Below are positions 1 through 5,098 of a stretch of 5,422 nt of DNA, piece by piece. Under the pieces are notes generated by a model. The model was not told the DNA's origin, made no database searches, and saw nothing but the letters and a program-made list of their open reading frames with translations. Both the position numbers and the translations under genes were made by a program. This stretch comes from Bacillota bacterium. Its GTDB lineage: Bacteria; Bacillota; Dethiobacteria; DTU022. The stretch lies in assembly GCA_012510305.1 (NCBI GenBank), contig JAAZIE010000329.1, positions 1 to 5,422 on the forward strand. The letters are read 5' to 3'. The first letter of the stretch is position 1; each line of letters begins with the position of its first letter.

Positions 1-1
1 G

Positions 2-184
2 ACCAAGCGGATGCGGGTGGAATCGATCCATCCCGGAATCGCGCGGGAAGATGTGATCGAGAACACCGGCTTTGAACTGCTCTGGGCTCCTGAAATAGAG
101 GATAGCGCGCCTCCCACCGAAGAAGAGCTGGAGATCTTGCGCGAGGACGTGGATCCGCGGCGCTATATTATCGGGCGCGCCTGA
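2..184 (+). CDS. CoA-transferase beta subunit, C-terminal fragment (GctB/CatJ/IpdB-like)
   Basis: This is the last 60 codons of a gene that begins before the window; frame 2 is open from the left edge to a TGA at 182-184. The peptide starts TKRMRVESIHPGI and contains ENTGFELL and then PPTEEELEILREDVDPR. That tail (HPG, NTGFEL, acidic TEEEL-x-LR-x-DVDP) is typical of the beta subunit of class I heteromeric CoA-transferases of the glutaconate/3-oxoadipate type, including the steroid-ring hydrolase relative IpdB. Such proteins move CoA between carboxylic acids, or in IpdAB hydrolyse a cyclic acyl-CoA, as cytoplasmic complexes with an alpha subunit. The alpha subunit would be expected just upstream, outside the window. 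The fragment lacks the part needed to choose between transferase and IpdB-type chemistry. The family call is fairly secure; the substrate is unknown. The gene faces the minus-strand operon, so it is a separate transcription unit. Confidence 0.8.
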   Translation, partial: TKRMRVESIHPGIAREDVIENTGFELLWAPEIEDSAPPTEEELEILREDVDPRRYIIGRA

Positions 185-299
185 TTAAACCCAAAAGCAG
201 GTGCAGGGGGGCGGGGCGGTGCTGTTTCACCGGTGCGGCCGGGGGCCGCTCCGCCGGTTCGGATGACTTGAGCAAATAGCGGAACCGCAAGGGGTTCAT

Positions 300-367
300 A
301 AAAAAGGAGACCTTCTGCATCACCGGGCGGCGTCACGGCCGGAGCCGGTGAAGAAGGTCTCATTTTT
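300..367. terminator. Bidirectional intrinsic terminator between convergent genes
   Basis: A long inverted repeat has 307-316 (GAGACCTTCT) pairing perfectly with 352-361 (AGAAGGTCTC). After a three-base bulge (317-319), 320-326 (TCACCGG) pairs perfectly with 345-351 (CCGGTGA), around an 18-nt loop. Six A residues (300-305) lie on the left and five T residues (363-367) on the right, so each strand has a U-tract after the stem. It lies between the + strand CoA-transferase gene and the minus-strand small gene and can stop both. A second perfect hairpin lies nearer the CoA-transferase stop: 235-240 (GCGGCC) with 244-249 (GGCCGC). It has no T-run and its role is unclear. Confidence 0.85.
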
Positions 368-388
368 CAGGGCAGAGAGCGGCAGCTC

Positions 389-673
389 TTACAGGCAAAG
401 GATCTCTTCGATGGAGAGGTGCTCCACTTTCACCGGATCGATCCCCTTGAGCCGGGCGGCCAGCTCCTTGGCCGGTATTTCATCGAAGGTCTTGATCACC
501 CTGAAATCATGATCATCGAGCCACAGAAAGAATCTCCAGGCGAGACAGTCGCGGCAGAGTTTCTTTTTCTGCTCCAGGTAAGCGTCAGCGTCTCCTTTAA
601 GCGGATCCAGCTCCTTGTGCTTGGGGCATTGAATATCGATGCAAAAAGTACCGGGCCTGTATTTTTCAGTCAT
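389..673 (-). CDS. Small four-cysteine hypothetical protein
   Basis: A 94-residue protein from ATG at 673, in a family I do not recognise. An in-frame GTG directly upstream at 676 would add one residue. ATG is preferred because AGGAGG (681-686) is 7 nt from it but only 4 nt from the GTG. Four cysteines fall in two pairs, C11-x4-C16 in the N-terminal part and C40-x2-C43 in LCRDCLAW, which looks like a zinc or iron-sulfur site. The middle is aromatic (AWRFFLWLDDHDF). The C-terminal third reads like helices with a small domain (IPAKELAARLKGIDP, then EHLSIEEILCL). No signal peptide or membrane segment is seen, so it is probably cytoplasmic. It has its own promoter and lies between two terminators, so it is probably monocistronic. 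Coding status is supported by the strong binding site, consensus promoter and terminator; function is unknown. Confidence 0.8.
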   Translation of the reverse strand: MTEKYRPGTFCIDIQCPKHKELDPLKGDADAYLEQKKKLCRDCLAWRFFLWLDDHDFRVIKTFDEIPAKELAARLKGIDPVKVEHLSIEEILCL

Positions 674-680
674 CACTTGT

Positions 681-686
681 CCTCCT
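681..686 (-). promoter_or_regulatory. Ribosome binding site of the four-cysteine protein gene
   Basis: Read on the minus strand this is a perfect AGGAGG. It decides between two adjacent start codons: ATG at 673 has a 7-nt spacer, GTG at 676 only 4 nt. Confidence 0.75.
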
Positions 687-716
687 GAGCGGTTTAATTT
701 TGGTTTTTCTGAAGCA

Positions 717-746
717 ATTATAGCAATCTTCTGTTTTGGGTGTCAA
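717..746 (-). promoter_or_regulatory. Consensus vegetative promoter of the four-cysteine protein gene
   Basis: On the minus strand there is a perfect -35 box TTGACA (741-746) and a perfect -10 box TATAAT (717-722), 18 nt apart. Transcription should start near 710, giving a leader of about 37 nt that contains the AGGAGG site. A 12/12 match to the sigma-A/sigma-70 consensus predicts strong, constitutive transcription, although the 18-nt spacer is one longer than the optimum. It lies downstream of the operon terminator at 820-864, so the small gene is independent of that operon. Confidence 0.88.
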
Positions 747-819
747 CCGGTGAGGATTTTCTCAGGGGAGACTGTCCCGGAAAAGCAGCCGCTGCCCTCA
801 TTCCCCGGCCAGGGCCGGT

Positions 820-864
820 AAAAAAGACGGCTGCGCTGTACCCCTCCGGGGGTCACAGCGCAGC
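820..864 (-). terminator. Intrinsic terminator of the acyl-CoA operon
   Basis: 830-839 (GCTGCGCTGT) pairs perfectly with 855-864 (ACAGCGCAGC). Inside it, 840-844 (ACCCC) pairs with 849-853 (GGGGT) around a 4-nt loop, with one bulged base at 854. The stem can be extended outward by several pairs including wobbles. Six A residues at 820-825 give a U-tract directly after the stem on the minus strand. It starts about 20 nt beyond the stop codon of the DUF35-SCP2 gene and should end the operon transcript. Confidence 0.88.
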
Positions 865-883
865 TGTTTCTTCCTTTATGCGG

Positions 884-1867
884 TTACTTTTTGGAGCGGG
901 CCAGCGAACGGGCCATCCGCTCCAGTTTGAAGATGGTGGTAAATTCGCTGTTTTTACTGATCCAGAGAGCGCGCTTCATGATCGCCTGGGTCAGCGAACC
1001 CCGGTAGCCCAGCCCGTCGAGAAGCACTTTCAGATCGGGGCAGACGATGGTGAAGTCGGGATGGGGCTCCACCCCCGGCTTTATGGCCAGCTGTTCGCCT
1101 TTAATCTGGAGGATAAAACTGCCGCCGGTGGCCTTGATCTGGATGACCCGCTGCCAGTCGGCGATATCCTGGCGGGCCCTGGCGCAGTCATTCAGCTCTG
1201 CCGCCAGCGCTTCAAGCTCGCCCAAGGCGCTTTCAAAGAGAGCCTTGTTTTCACCGGTTTCATCGGGAAGCTGCGGCTCCACCGCTCTTTCCCAGTCCAG
1301 CTCCGAAGAAAGCAGCCCTTTTTTGCCGAGCTGCTCCGCCGTAAGCTCGGCGGCGGGAACGCAGAAGATATCGGTAATATCACCGATGCGCTCATCCTGA
1401 AAGATCACTTTCATCTCGGTGCCCTTGTTGATCAGGCCCGGCACCAGGATCCCCCTGGTGGTATAGCAGTTGATGCTCAGCGCGGTGTCGGCGCCTTTGA
1501 GCAAGATGCGGCCCCGGCCGAAGGGAACCTGCTTCTGGAAAAGAGAGTTGGCGAAATAGGTGATCGGCGGGGTGGCGATCATCGTTCCGGTGTCCGCCAT
1601 CTCCATTATCTCCGTGGGGGCAAAGTTGCACTCGGGACAGCGGAGAGCAAAGGGCGGCACCCGGACAATGCCGCAGCTGGTGCAGCGACAGCCGAGAATT
1701 TTCCGCTCATCGCGCAGCGTCAGGAAAAAATCGCTGAATTCGCCCATGGAGCGCTGGTAGAAGGTGAACATGGCGTCGTTCATCACCAGGTATTCCTTCC
1801 CCTCAATTTTAACCGTGAAGCCCCCCTGGTCGGGGATCGCTTCCTGCGGAATAACTTTTTTACTCAT
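884..1867 (-). CDS. DUF35 Zn-ribbon/OB-fold protein fused to an SCP2 sterol-carrier domain
   Basis: A 327-residue cytoplasmic protein; ATG at 1867 has GGAGGT (1876-1881) 8 nt upstream. Residues about 25-60 resemble the helical lead-in of DUF35 proteins. A rubredoxin-like zinc ribbon follows, C62-x2-C65 and C77-x2-C80 (within CRCTSCG and LRCPECN), with an extra C60. Residues about 83-170 look like the OB-fold (ADTGTMIAT to IGDITDIF). After a charged linker, residues about 236-325 look like an SCP2 domain (IKATGGSFILQIKGEQL, then a C-terminal helical part). DUF35 proteins are accessory subunits of thiolase-fold enzymes, in archaeal thiolase/HMG-CoA synthase complexes, the Ltp2-ChsH2 aldolase and BbsAB. 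SCP2 domains bind lipids and acyl-CoAs. The gene lies 34 nt after the thiolase-fold gene, so a complex between the two products is likely. Carrying SCP2 on the DUF35 subunit is an unusual arrangement to me. The domain calls are from motif recognition: DUF35 firm, SCP2 good. Confidence 0.85.
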   Translation of the reverse strand: MSKKVIPQEAIPDQGGFTVKIEGKEYLVMNDAMFTFYQRSMGEFSDFFLTLRDERKILGCRCTSCGIVRVPPFALRCPECNFAPTEIMEMADTGTMIATPPITYFANSLFQKQVPFGRGRILLKGADTALSINCYTTRGILVPGLINKGTEMKVIFQDERIGDITDIFCVPAAELTAEQLGKKGLLSSELDWERAVEPQLPDETGENKALFESALGELEALAAELNDCARARQDIADWQRVIQIKATGGSFILQIKGEQLAIKPGVEPHPDFTIVCPDLKVLLDGLGYRGSLTQAIMKRALWISKNSEFTTIFKLERMARSLARSKK

Positions 1868-1901
1868 CTCATCTCACCTCCGGTTATTTGAAACCTTTGC
1901 T

Positions 1902-3107
1902 CTAATCGCATTCCATAATCATGACCGCGCCGTACTGGGCCACGGTGCTGCCGGTGCCGTGAACCAGCCCCGTCTTCAGCTTCCGCTTGATCAGTTCGTT
2001 GCGGGCCGACCAGGCCGACATGATGTTGCTGGCGCCGACGGCATGGCCCGAATAGATCAGCCCGCCGCAGGGATTGAGCAGAAGCTCTCCGCCCGGCAGA
2101 ATCAGGCCCTCTTCAATAAGTTTGTCGGCCTGCCCGCGCGGCACAAAACCCATCTCGGCCATGGTGATCTCGAGCTGGTGAACAAAGGCGTCGTGCACCT
2201 CGACCACGTCGACCGCCTTGAGCGGGTCGGTAATGCCGGCCATCTCGTAAGCGCGGTGCGCGGCCAGGTGGTGCGAGATGATCCGGCTCATGATCTTGTG
2301 ATTCTTGCCGGCAAAGGAATGCTCGTTGGCCTCGCCGAGGCCGGTGATCCAGGCCACCGGCTGCCCGGTGCGGCGCGATATCTCCTTGGCGGTCTCCTCT
2401 TCGGCCATCACCAGCGCCGCGGCGCCCTCTGTATAGACACAGATCTCCAGCTCCTTGAAAGGATAGACCACCGTGCGGGAGTTAAGCACCTCTTCGGGGG
2501 TAACCTGGTCAAACTGGCGCTGGGCATATTCATTGGTGCGGGCCTGCTCGCTCAGCAGAGCCGAGATCTCTGCGGTGACCTCGGGCTTGAGGTCGTCGGG
2601 GTGCTCGTCCATGTACGCCAGGACGACCTCGGCATAGCTGTCCGCCGCGGTCCAGCCCAGTTTCTGCTCGTAAAAGCTGTCGCCCGACCAGCCGATAGTT
2701 TTGATCACCTCGGGCGTGGCGGACATGCTCATGAAATCGAAGCAATCGGTTGCTTTCTCCACGCCCAGAACCAGGGCCGTCTTGAAGCGGCCGGCGGCAA
2801 TATAGGCGTGCGCCGCAGACATGGCGTAGGCTCCGGTAGCCCCGCCGTTGCTCACGCGCAGCCCAAACTTGTTCTGCAAACCGATGATCCCCTGCAGGGG
2901 GTGCTCCGGGATACAGGTGCGCTGAAAGATATCATTGTAGATTCCGTAAAAAGCGGCGTCCACCTCATCCGGCTCCATGCCGGCATCGGCCAGCGCGTCG
3001 GCGGTGGCCATCTGGGAAAGCTCATAATAGGTTTTCTCGTACCATTTGGCCTTGAACGGCGTCACCGCCGCTCCCACAATACCCACTCTTTTACCCAATC
3101 GGATCAT
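1902..3107 (-). CDS. Thiolase-fold protein lacking the nucleophilic cysteine (SCP2-thiolase/lipid-transfer type)
   Basis: A 401-residue protein counted from ATG at 3107. It starts MIRLGKRVGIVGAAVTPF, like SCP2-type thiolases. Family motifs in order: YIAAGRFKTALVLGVEK (about 102-118), EVHDAF with H305, and NPCGGLIYSGHAVGAS with H355 of the GH motif. The loop that normally reads like VENACATG reads VSNGGATG here, so the nucleophilic cysteine is Gly89. The HDCF motif of SCP2-thiolases reads HDAF, so the second active-site cysteine is also absent. Both histidine motifs remain, and C347 lies beside the GG loop. Ordinary thiolysis is therefore doubtful; a C-C lyase/aldolase role like Ltp2, or a non-catalytic one, is possible. 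Start: GGAGG (3109-3113) is only 1 nt from the ATG but 10 nt from an in-frame TTG at 3098, which may be the true start. The frame stays open to an ATG at 3164, but that stretch looks like intergenic repeat and lacks a good binding site. It is co-transcribed with its neighbours. Confidence 0.85.
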   Translation of the reverse strand: MIRLGKRVGIVGAAVTPFKAKWYEKTYYELSQMATADALADAGMEPDEVDAAFYGIYNDIFQRTCIPEHPLQGIIGLQNKFGLRVSNGGATGAYAMSAAHAYIAAGRFKTALVLGVEKATDCFDFMSMSATPEVIKTIGWSGDSFYEQKLGWTAADSYAEVVLAYMDEHPDDLKPEVTAEISALLSEQARTNEYAQRQFDQVTPEEVLNSRTVVYPFKELEICVYTEGAAALVMAEEETAKEISRRTGQPVAWITGLGEANEHSFAGKNHKIMSRIISHHLAAHRAYEMAGITDPLKAVDVVEVHDAFVHQLEITMAEMGFVPRGQADKLIEEGLILPGGELLLNPCGGLIYSGHAVGASNIMSAWSARNELIKRKLKTGLVHGTGSTVAQYGAVMIMECD

Positions 3108-3108
3108 T

Positions 3109-3116
3109 CCTCCTTT
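3109..3116 (-). promoter_or_regulatory. Ribosome binding site before the thiolase-fold gene; start ambiguous
   Basis: The minus strand reads AAAGGAGG immediately before AATG. The spacer to ATG at 3107 is one base, too short for normal initiation. The in-frame TTG at 3098 (protein starting with MGKRVGIVG) has a 10-nt spacer. Either translation starts at TTG, or the ATG is used less efficiently. The annotated start is the conservative ATG. Confidence 0.55.
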
Positions 3117-3153
3117 ACATTTCACGGATTTACCTGCATCGCGCCGGCAGGGT

Positions 3154-3196
3154 GCGCCCACCATGATGGGCCAAAATCACCGTCCCCGTGGTGCGC
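3154..3196 (-). repeat. Imperfect hairpin in the dehydrogenase-thiolase gap
   Basis: The 92-nt gap between the first two operon genes holds an imperfect inverted repeat: 3154-3163 (GCGCCCACCA) pairs with 3189-3196 (TGGTGCGC) with two unpaired bases. The loop contains CCATGATGG and a GGGGACGGTGATTTTGG stretch (minus strand), which resembles intergenic repeats I recall from anaerobe genomes. No U-tract follows on the minus strand, so it is not an obvious terminator. It could be a repeat remnant or an mRNA processing/stability hairpin that sets the ratio of dehydrogenase to the two later proteins. Confidence 0.4.
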
Positions 3197-3199
3197 GGC

Positions 3200-4342
3200 T
3201 TACTGTTTAATTAATTCCCGGGCAATAACCAGGCGCTGAATCTCCGAGGTGCCTTCGCCGATCTCCATCAGCTTGGCATCCCGCAGGTAGCGCTCCACCG
3301 GATAATCAGCGGTGTAACCGTAGCCCCCGTAAATCTGGATCGCCTCCAGGGCCGCGCGCACCGACGTCTCCGAAGCGTAAAGCTTCGCGATCGCCGCTTC
3401 GCGGGTAAAGGGAAGCCCGCTGTCTTTCAGCCAGGCGGCCCGGTAAACCGCCAGGCGCGACAGCTCCACCGACATGGCCATATCGGCCAGCTTGAACTGG
3501 ATCGCCTGAAAATCGGAAAGGGGCCGGCCGAACTGGCGCCTCTCCTTGGCATAAGCGAGGGCGGCGTCGAGGCTGGCCTGGGCGATGCCCACGGAGAGGG
3601 CGCCGATGCTGATCCTGCCGCCGTCGAGCACGGCCAGGAACTGCTTGAAGCCTTCACCGCGCTTGCCGAGCAGGTTTCCTGCGGGCACGCGCACGTCCTC
3701 GAGCGCAATCTCGGCTGTATCCGAAGCGCGCAAGCCCAGCTTCTTGTAAGGGGGAGCCACCCTGAACCCCGGCGTGCTTGTGGGAACAATAAAAGCGCTG
3801 ATCCCCCGCGTGCCCTTGCCGGGCTCGGTCACCGCGGTGACCACGGCGACGCCGGCCTTGCTGGCGTTGGTGATGAAGCATTTGCTCCCGTTGATCACCC
3901 ACTCCTCCCCCTGAAGCTCGGCGGTGGTGCGGGTGCCGCCGGCATCGGAACCGGCCTCGGGCTCGGTAAGGCCGAAGGCGGCCAGCATCTCGCCCCGGGC
4001 GCAGGGGGTGACCCATCTTTTTTTCTGCTCCTCCGTGCCGGAAAGATAGATCGGGCCGGTCCCGATGGAGCAATGGGCGGCATAGGTTATCCCCGTGGAG
4101 GCGCAGGCGCGGGAGATCTCTTCAACAGCGACGGCATAGGCCAGGTAACCGTCCCCCGTGCCCCCGTATTCTTCGCTGAAGGGTAAGGCGAAAAGATCGA
4201 GGCGGGCCATTTTATCGATAATCTCTGTGGGGAATTTTTCTTCGCGGTCCAGTTCAGCCGCTACCGGAGCCAGCTCATTTTCCGCAAACTCGCGCACCAT
4301 CTGCCGGATCAACTGCTGCCCTTCACTAAGCTGAAAATCCAT
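3200..4342 (-). CDS. Acyl-CoA dehydrogenase (FAD-dependent, short/branched-chain type)
   Basis: A 380-residue, full-length acyl-CoA dehydrogenase that oxidises an acyl-CoA to the 2,3-enoyl-CoA and passes electrons from FAD to electron-transfer flavoprotein in the cytoplasm. It has the usual domains: an N-terminal helical part (about 1-120), a middle beta domain (about 121-235) and a C-terminal helical domain (about 236-380). Motifs: FGLTEPEAGSDAGG (123-136, first family signature), CFITNA (155-160, flavin contact), RRQFGRPL (268-275, FAD/dimer contact), and QIYGGYGYTADYPVERYLRD (336-355). The catalytic base position of short- and medium-chain enzymes is filled by E363 in IGEGTSEIQR. Start: ATG at 4342 with AAGGAGGT (4349-4356) 6 nt upstream. 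It is the first gene of the operon, 92 nt before the thiolase-fold gene, behind a leader of about 240 nt. No ETF gene is in the window. The family call is very secure; chain length and substrate are not determined. Confidence 0.96.
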   Translation of the reverse strand: MDFQLSEGQQLIRQMVREFAENELAPVAAELDREEKFPTEIIDKMARLDLFALPFSEEYGGTGDGYLAYAVAVEEISRACASTGITYAAHCSIGTGPIYLSGTEEQKKRWVTPCARGEMLAAFGLTEPEAGSDAGGTRTTAELQGEEWVINGSKCFITNASKAGVAVVTAVTEPGKGTRGISAFIVPTSTPGFRVAPPYKKLGLRASDTAEIALEDVRVPAGNLLGKRGEGFKQFLAVLDGGRISIGALSVGIAQASLDAALAYAKERRQFGRPLSDFQAIQFKLADMAMSVELSRLAVYRAAWLKDSGLPFTREAAIAKLYASETSVRAALEAIQIYGGYGYTADYPVERYLRDAKLMEIGEGTSEIQRLVIARELIKQ

Positions 4343-4581
4343 TTACCAACCTCCTTTCTTTAATTTATCAACAACAGCCCCAGGGCCGGTTGATCACCTT
4401 GTAGTTTTGCCTGCCGCACAATAGACCGGTTTGTCAAAGAAGATCCCCGTGGAGGTTAGGAAAATTCGCAGATGTCTCAGGCCCGGTTGCCCCGGGCCGT
4501 TTCGAGTGTAGAACTGGGCCGGAAGGGATCGGGCGGCAGAAGCACGCTCTGCCGGGCTGGCCATATTGGCGGAATAAAGAC
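4343..4581 (-). promoter_or_regulatory. Long structured 5' leader of the acyl-CoA operon
   Basis: The predicted transcription start (near 4581) and the first start codon (4342) are separated by about 240 nt without a credible gene. On the minus strand the leader can form three hairpins: 4534-4540 with 4548-4554 (7 bp, 7-nt loop); 4480-4486 with 4492-4498 (GGCCCGG/CCGGGCC, 5-nt loop); and 4367-4394 next to the ribosome binding site. I looked for T-box, TPP, SAM, cobalamin and cyclic-di-GMP riboswitch consensus elements by eye and found none convincingly. A CTGAGAC stretch follows the second hairpin, but the other TPP elements are absent. It may be a cis-regulatory leader of unknown type or simply a long untranslated region. 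Confidence 0.45.
4367..4394 (-). promoter_or_regulatory. Hairpin just upstream of the dehydrogenase ribosome binding site
   Basis: 4367-4372 (ATCAAC) pairs perfectly with 4389-4394 (GTTGAT), and 4375-4379 (CAGCC) pairs with 4384-4388 (GGCCG) with one wobble. That leaves a 4-nt loop and a two-base bulge (4373-4374). The 11-pair stem ends 10 nt before the AAGGAGGT site (4349-4356). No U-run follows on the minus strand, so it is not a classical terminator. It could affect translation initiation or mRNA stability. Confidence 0.5.
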
Positions 4582-4587
4582 AATCCG

Positions 4588-4616
4588 ATTATAATACACA
4601 CTCTTCGCGCAGTCAA
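4588..4616 (-). promoter_or_regulatory. Vegetative promoter of the acyl-CoA operon
   Basis: On the minus strand the -35 box TTGACT (4611-4616) matches 5 of 6 consensus bases and the -10 box TATAAT (4588-4593) is perfect, with the optimal 17-nt spacer. Transcription would start near 4581. It is the best promoter found upstream of the acyl-CoA dehydrogenase. A small inverted repeat GCCA-TAT-TGGC (4559-4569), just downstream of the start point, could be an operator, but it is short and may be chance. Confidence 0.85.
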
Positions 4617-4764
4617 GACAGGGGTGGTGGGCCAGAGTACAGGCCCTATTTTTTATATTCTTGACGGTTGGGCATGGTCACTTCTGAAACAGTGTTCTCG
4701 AGCGTCAAGGAGAGGCCCTCCATGAAAACGCCGGGTTTTCTTTCTGTTCGGGGCCTGGCCGGTC

Positions 4765-4792
4765 GAGATTCTTCGCTGCGCTCAGAATGACA
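4765..4792. repeat. CHSERSEES-type dispersed intergenic repeat
   Basis: The minus strand encodes CHSERSEES in one frame, the familiar false peptide made by a short repeat scattered between genes in many bacteria (core TCATTCTGAGCGCAGCGAAG on the minus strand). The core has partial dyad symmetry: ATTCT and AGAAT flank a GC..GC centre, so it can fold as a small hairpin. The identification rests on remembered repeat sequence; the function of such repeats is unknown. Copies elsewhere in the genome would be expected. Confidence 0.7.
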
Positions 4793-4941
4793 TTTAAAGG
4801 TAACCCTGGTTAGGCACGAGGGGCTGGATCGCCCCGAAACCCAGCTAAAAGGCAAAAGAAACCTTTTCGCGGGCAGGGGGCTATCTCGAAAGGGCAGCTT
4901 CGGTATATTAGGACAGCTCCTTTTTCTAAGAGGGAGTGCGA

Positions 4942-5047
4942 TAAATCCCCCCGGGCCCCCCTTTTCCAAAGGTGGGTAGCGTTTTTTCCCAAAAGGGGCG
5001 CCGGCCTTTACTTTCCCCTTTTTTAAAGGGGGAAAAAGGGGGATTTA
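4942..5047. repeat. Imperfect inverted repeat with C-rich and G-rich arms (possible MITE-like element)
   Basis: The left arm (4942 to about 4970) begins TAAATCCCCC and continues into a CCCCCCTTTTCCAAA run. The right arm (5022-5047) ends GGGGGATTTA, the exact complement of the left terminus, and reads TTTAAAGGGGGAAAAAGG inward. The arms are separated by about 50 nt that includes GGGGCGCCGG. A smaller hairpin is nested in the right part (CTTTCCCC at 5011-5018 with GGGGGAAAAAG). Similar ATCCCCC/GGGGGAT palindromes occur as multi-copy intergenic repeats in other genomes. No transposase or clear target-site duplication is visible. Confidence 0.5.
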
Positions 5048-5073
5048 GGCGGGCTGCGAGCAATTATTGTTTG

Positions 5074-5098
5074 GGGGCTGCCCTTTTGGGGCAGCCCC
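5074..5098 (-). terminator. Hairpin after the permease gene, probable terminator
   Basis: A perfect 10-bp stem pairs 5074-5083 (GGGGCTGCCC) with 5089-5098 (GGGCAGCCCC) around a 5-nt loop. It starts 14 nt past the permease stop codon. The minus strand continues CCAAACAATAATTG, so the usual U-tract is missing, and the + strand has none either. Position and stem strength favour transcription termination or 3'-end protection, but it is not canonical. Confidence 0.6.

Noticed and set aside
163..363. Minus-strand open frame across the intergenic region left of the small gene
   Set aside because: It runs through the bidirectional terminator and into the CoA-transferase gene, is Pro/Ala-rich, and has no ribosome binding site.
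740..1891. Long open frame on the + strand opposite the DUF35-SCP2 gene
   Set aside because: It runs antisense through a clear coding gene, its peptide shows no family motifs, and it crosses the terminator hairpin at 820-864.
1764..3239. Long open frame on the + strand opposite the thiolase-fold gene (491 codons)
   Set aside because: It is a GC-driven shadow of the thiolase-fold gene, His- and Gly-rich with no recognisable domain, and without a ribosome binding site.
4432..4437. A second TTGACA on the minus strand upstream of the dehydrogenase
   Set aside because: No acceptable -10 box lies 16-18 nt downstream; the promoter at 4588-4616 is far better.
4440..4498. TPP riboswitch suggested by CTGAGAC after a hairpin in the leader
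   Set aside because: The conserved second half of the TPP aptamer (CTGATCTGG and the CCAGCG-AGGGA part) is not present.
4394..4564. A 56-residue open frame inside the operon leader, from ATG at 4564 (minus strand)
   Set aside because: No ribosome binding site precedes it, its composition is unremarkable, and it runs through the hairpins of the leader. A regulatory upstream frame cannot be excluded but is not supported.
4646..4969. A 107-codon open frame on the minus strand containing CHSERSEES
   Set aside because: The peptide is a translation of dispersed repeat DNA, a well-known annotation artefact, and there is no ribosome binding site.
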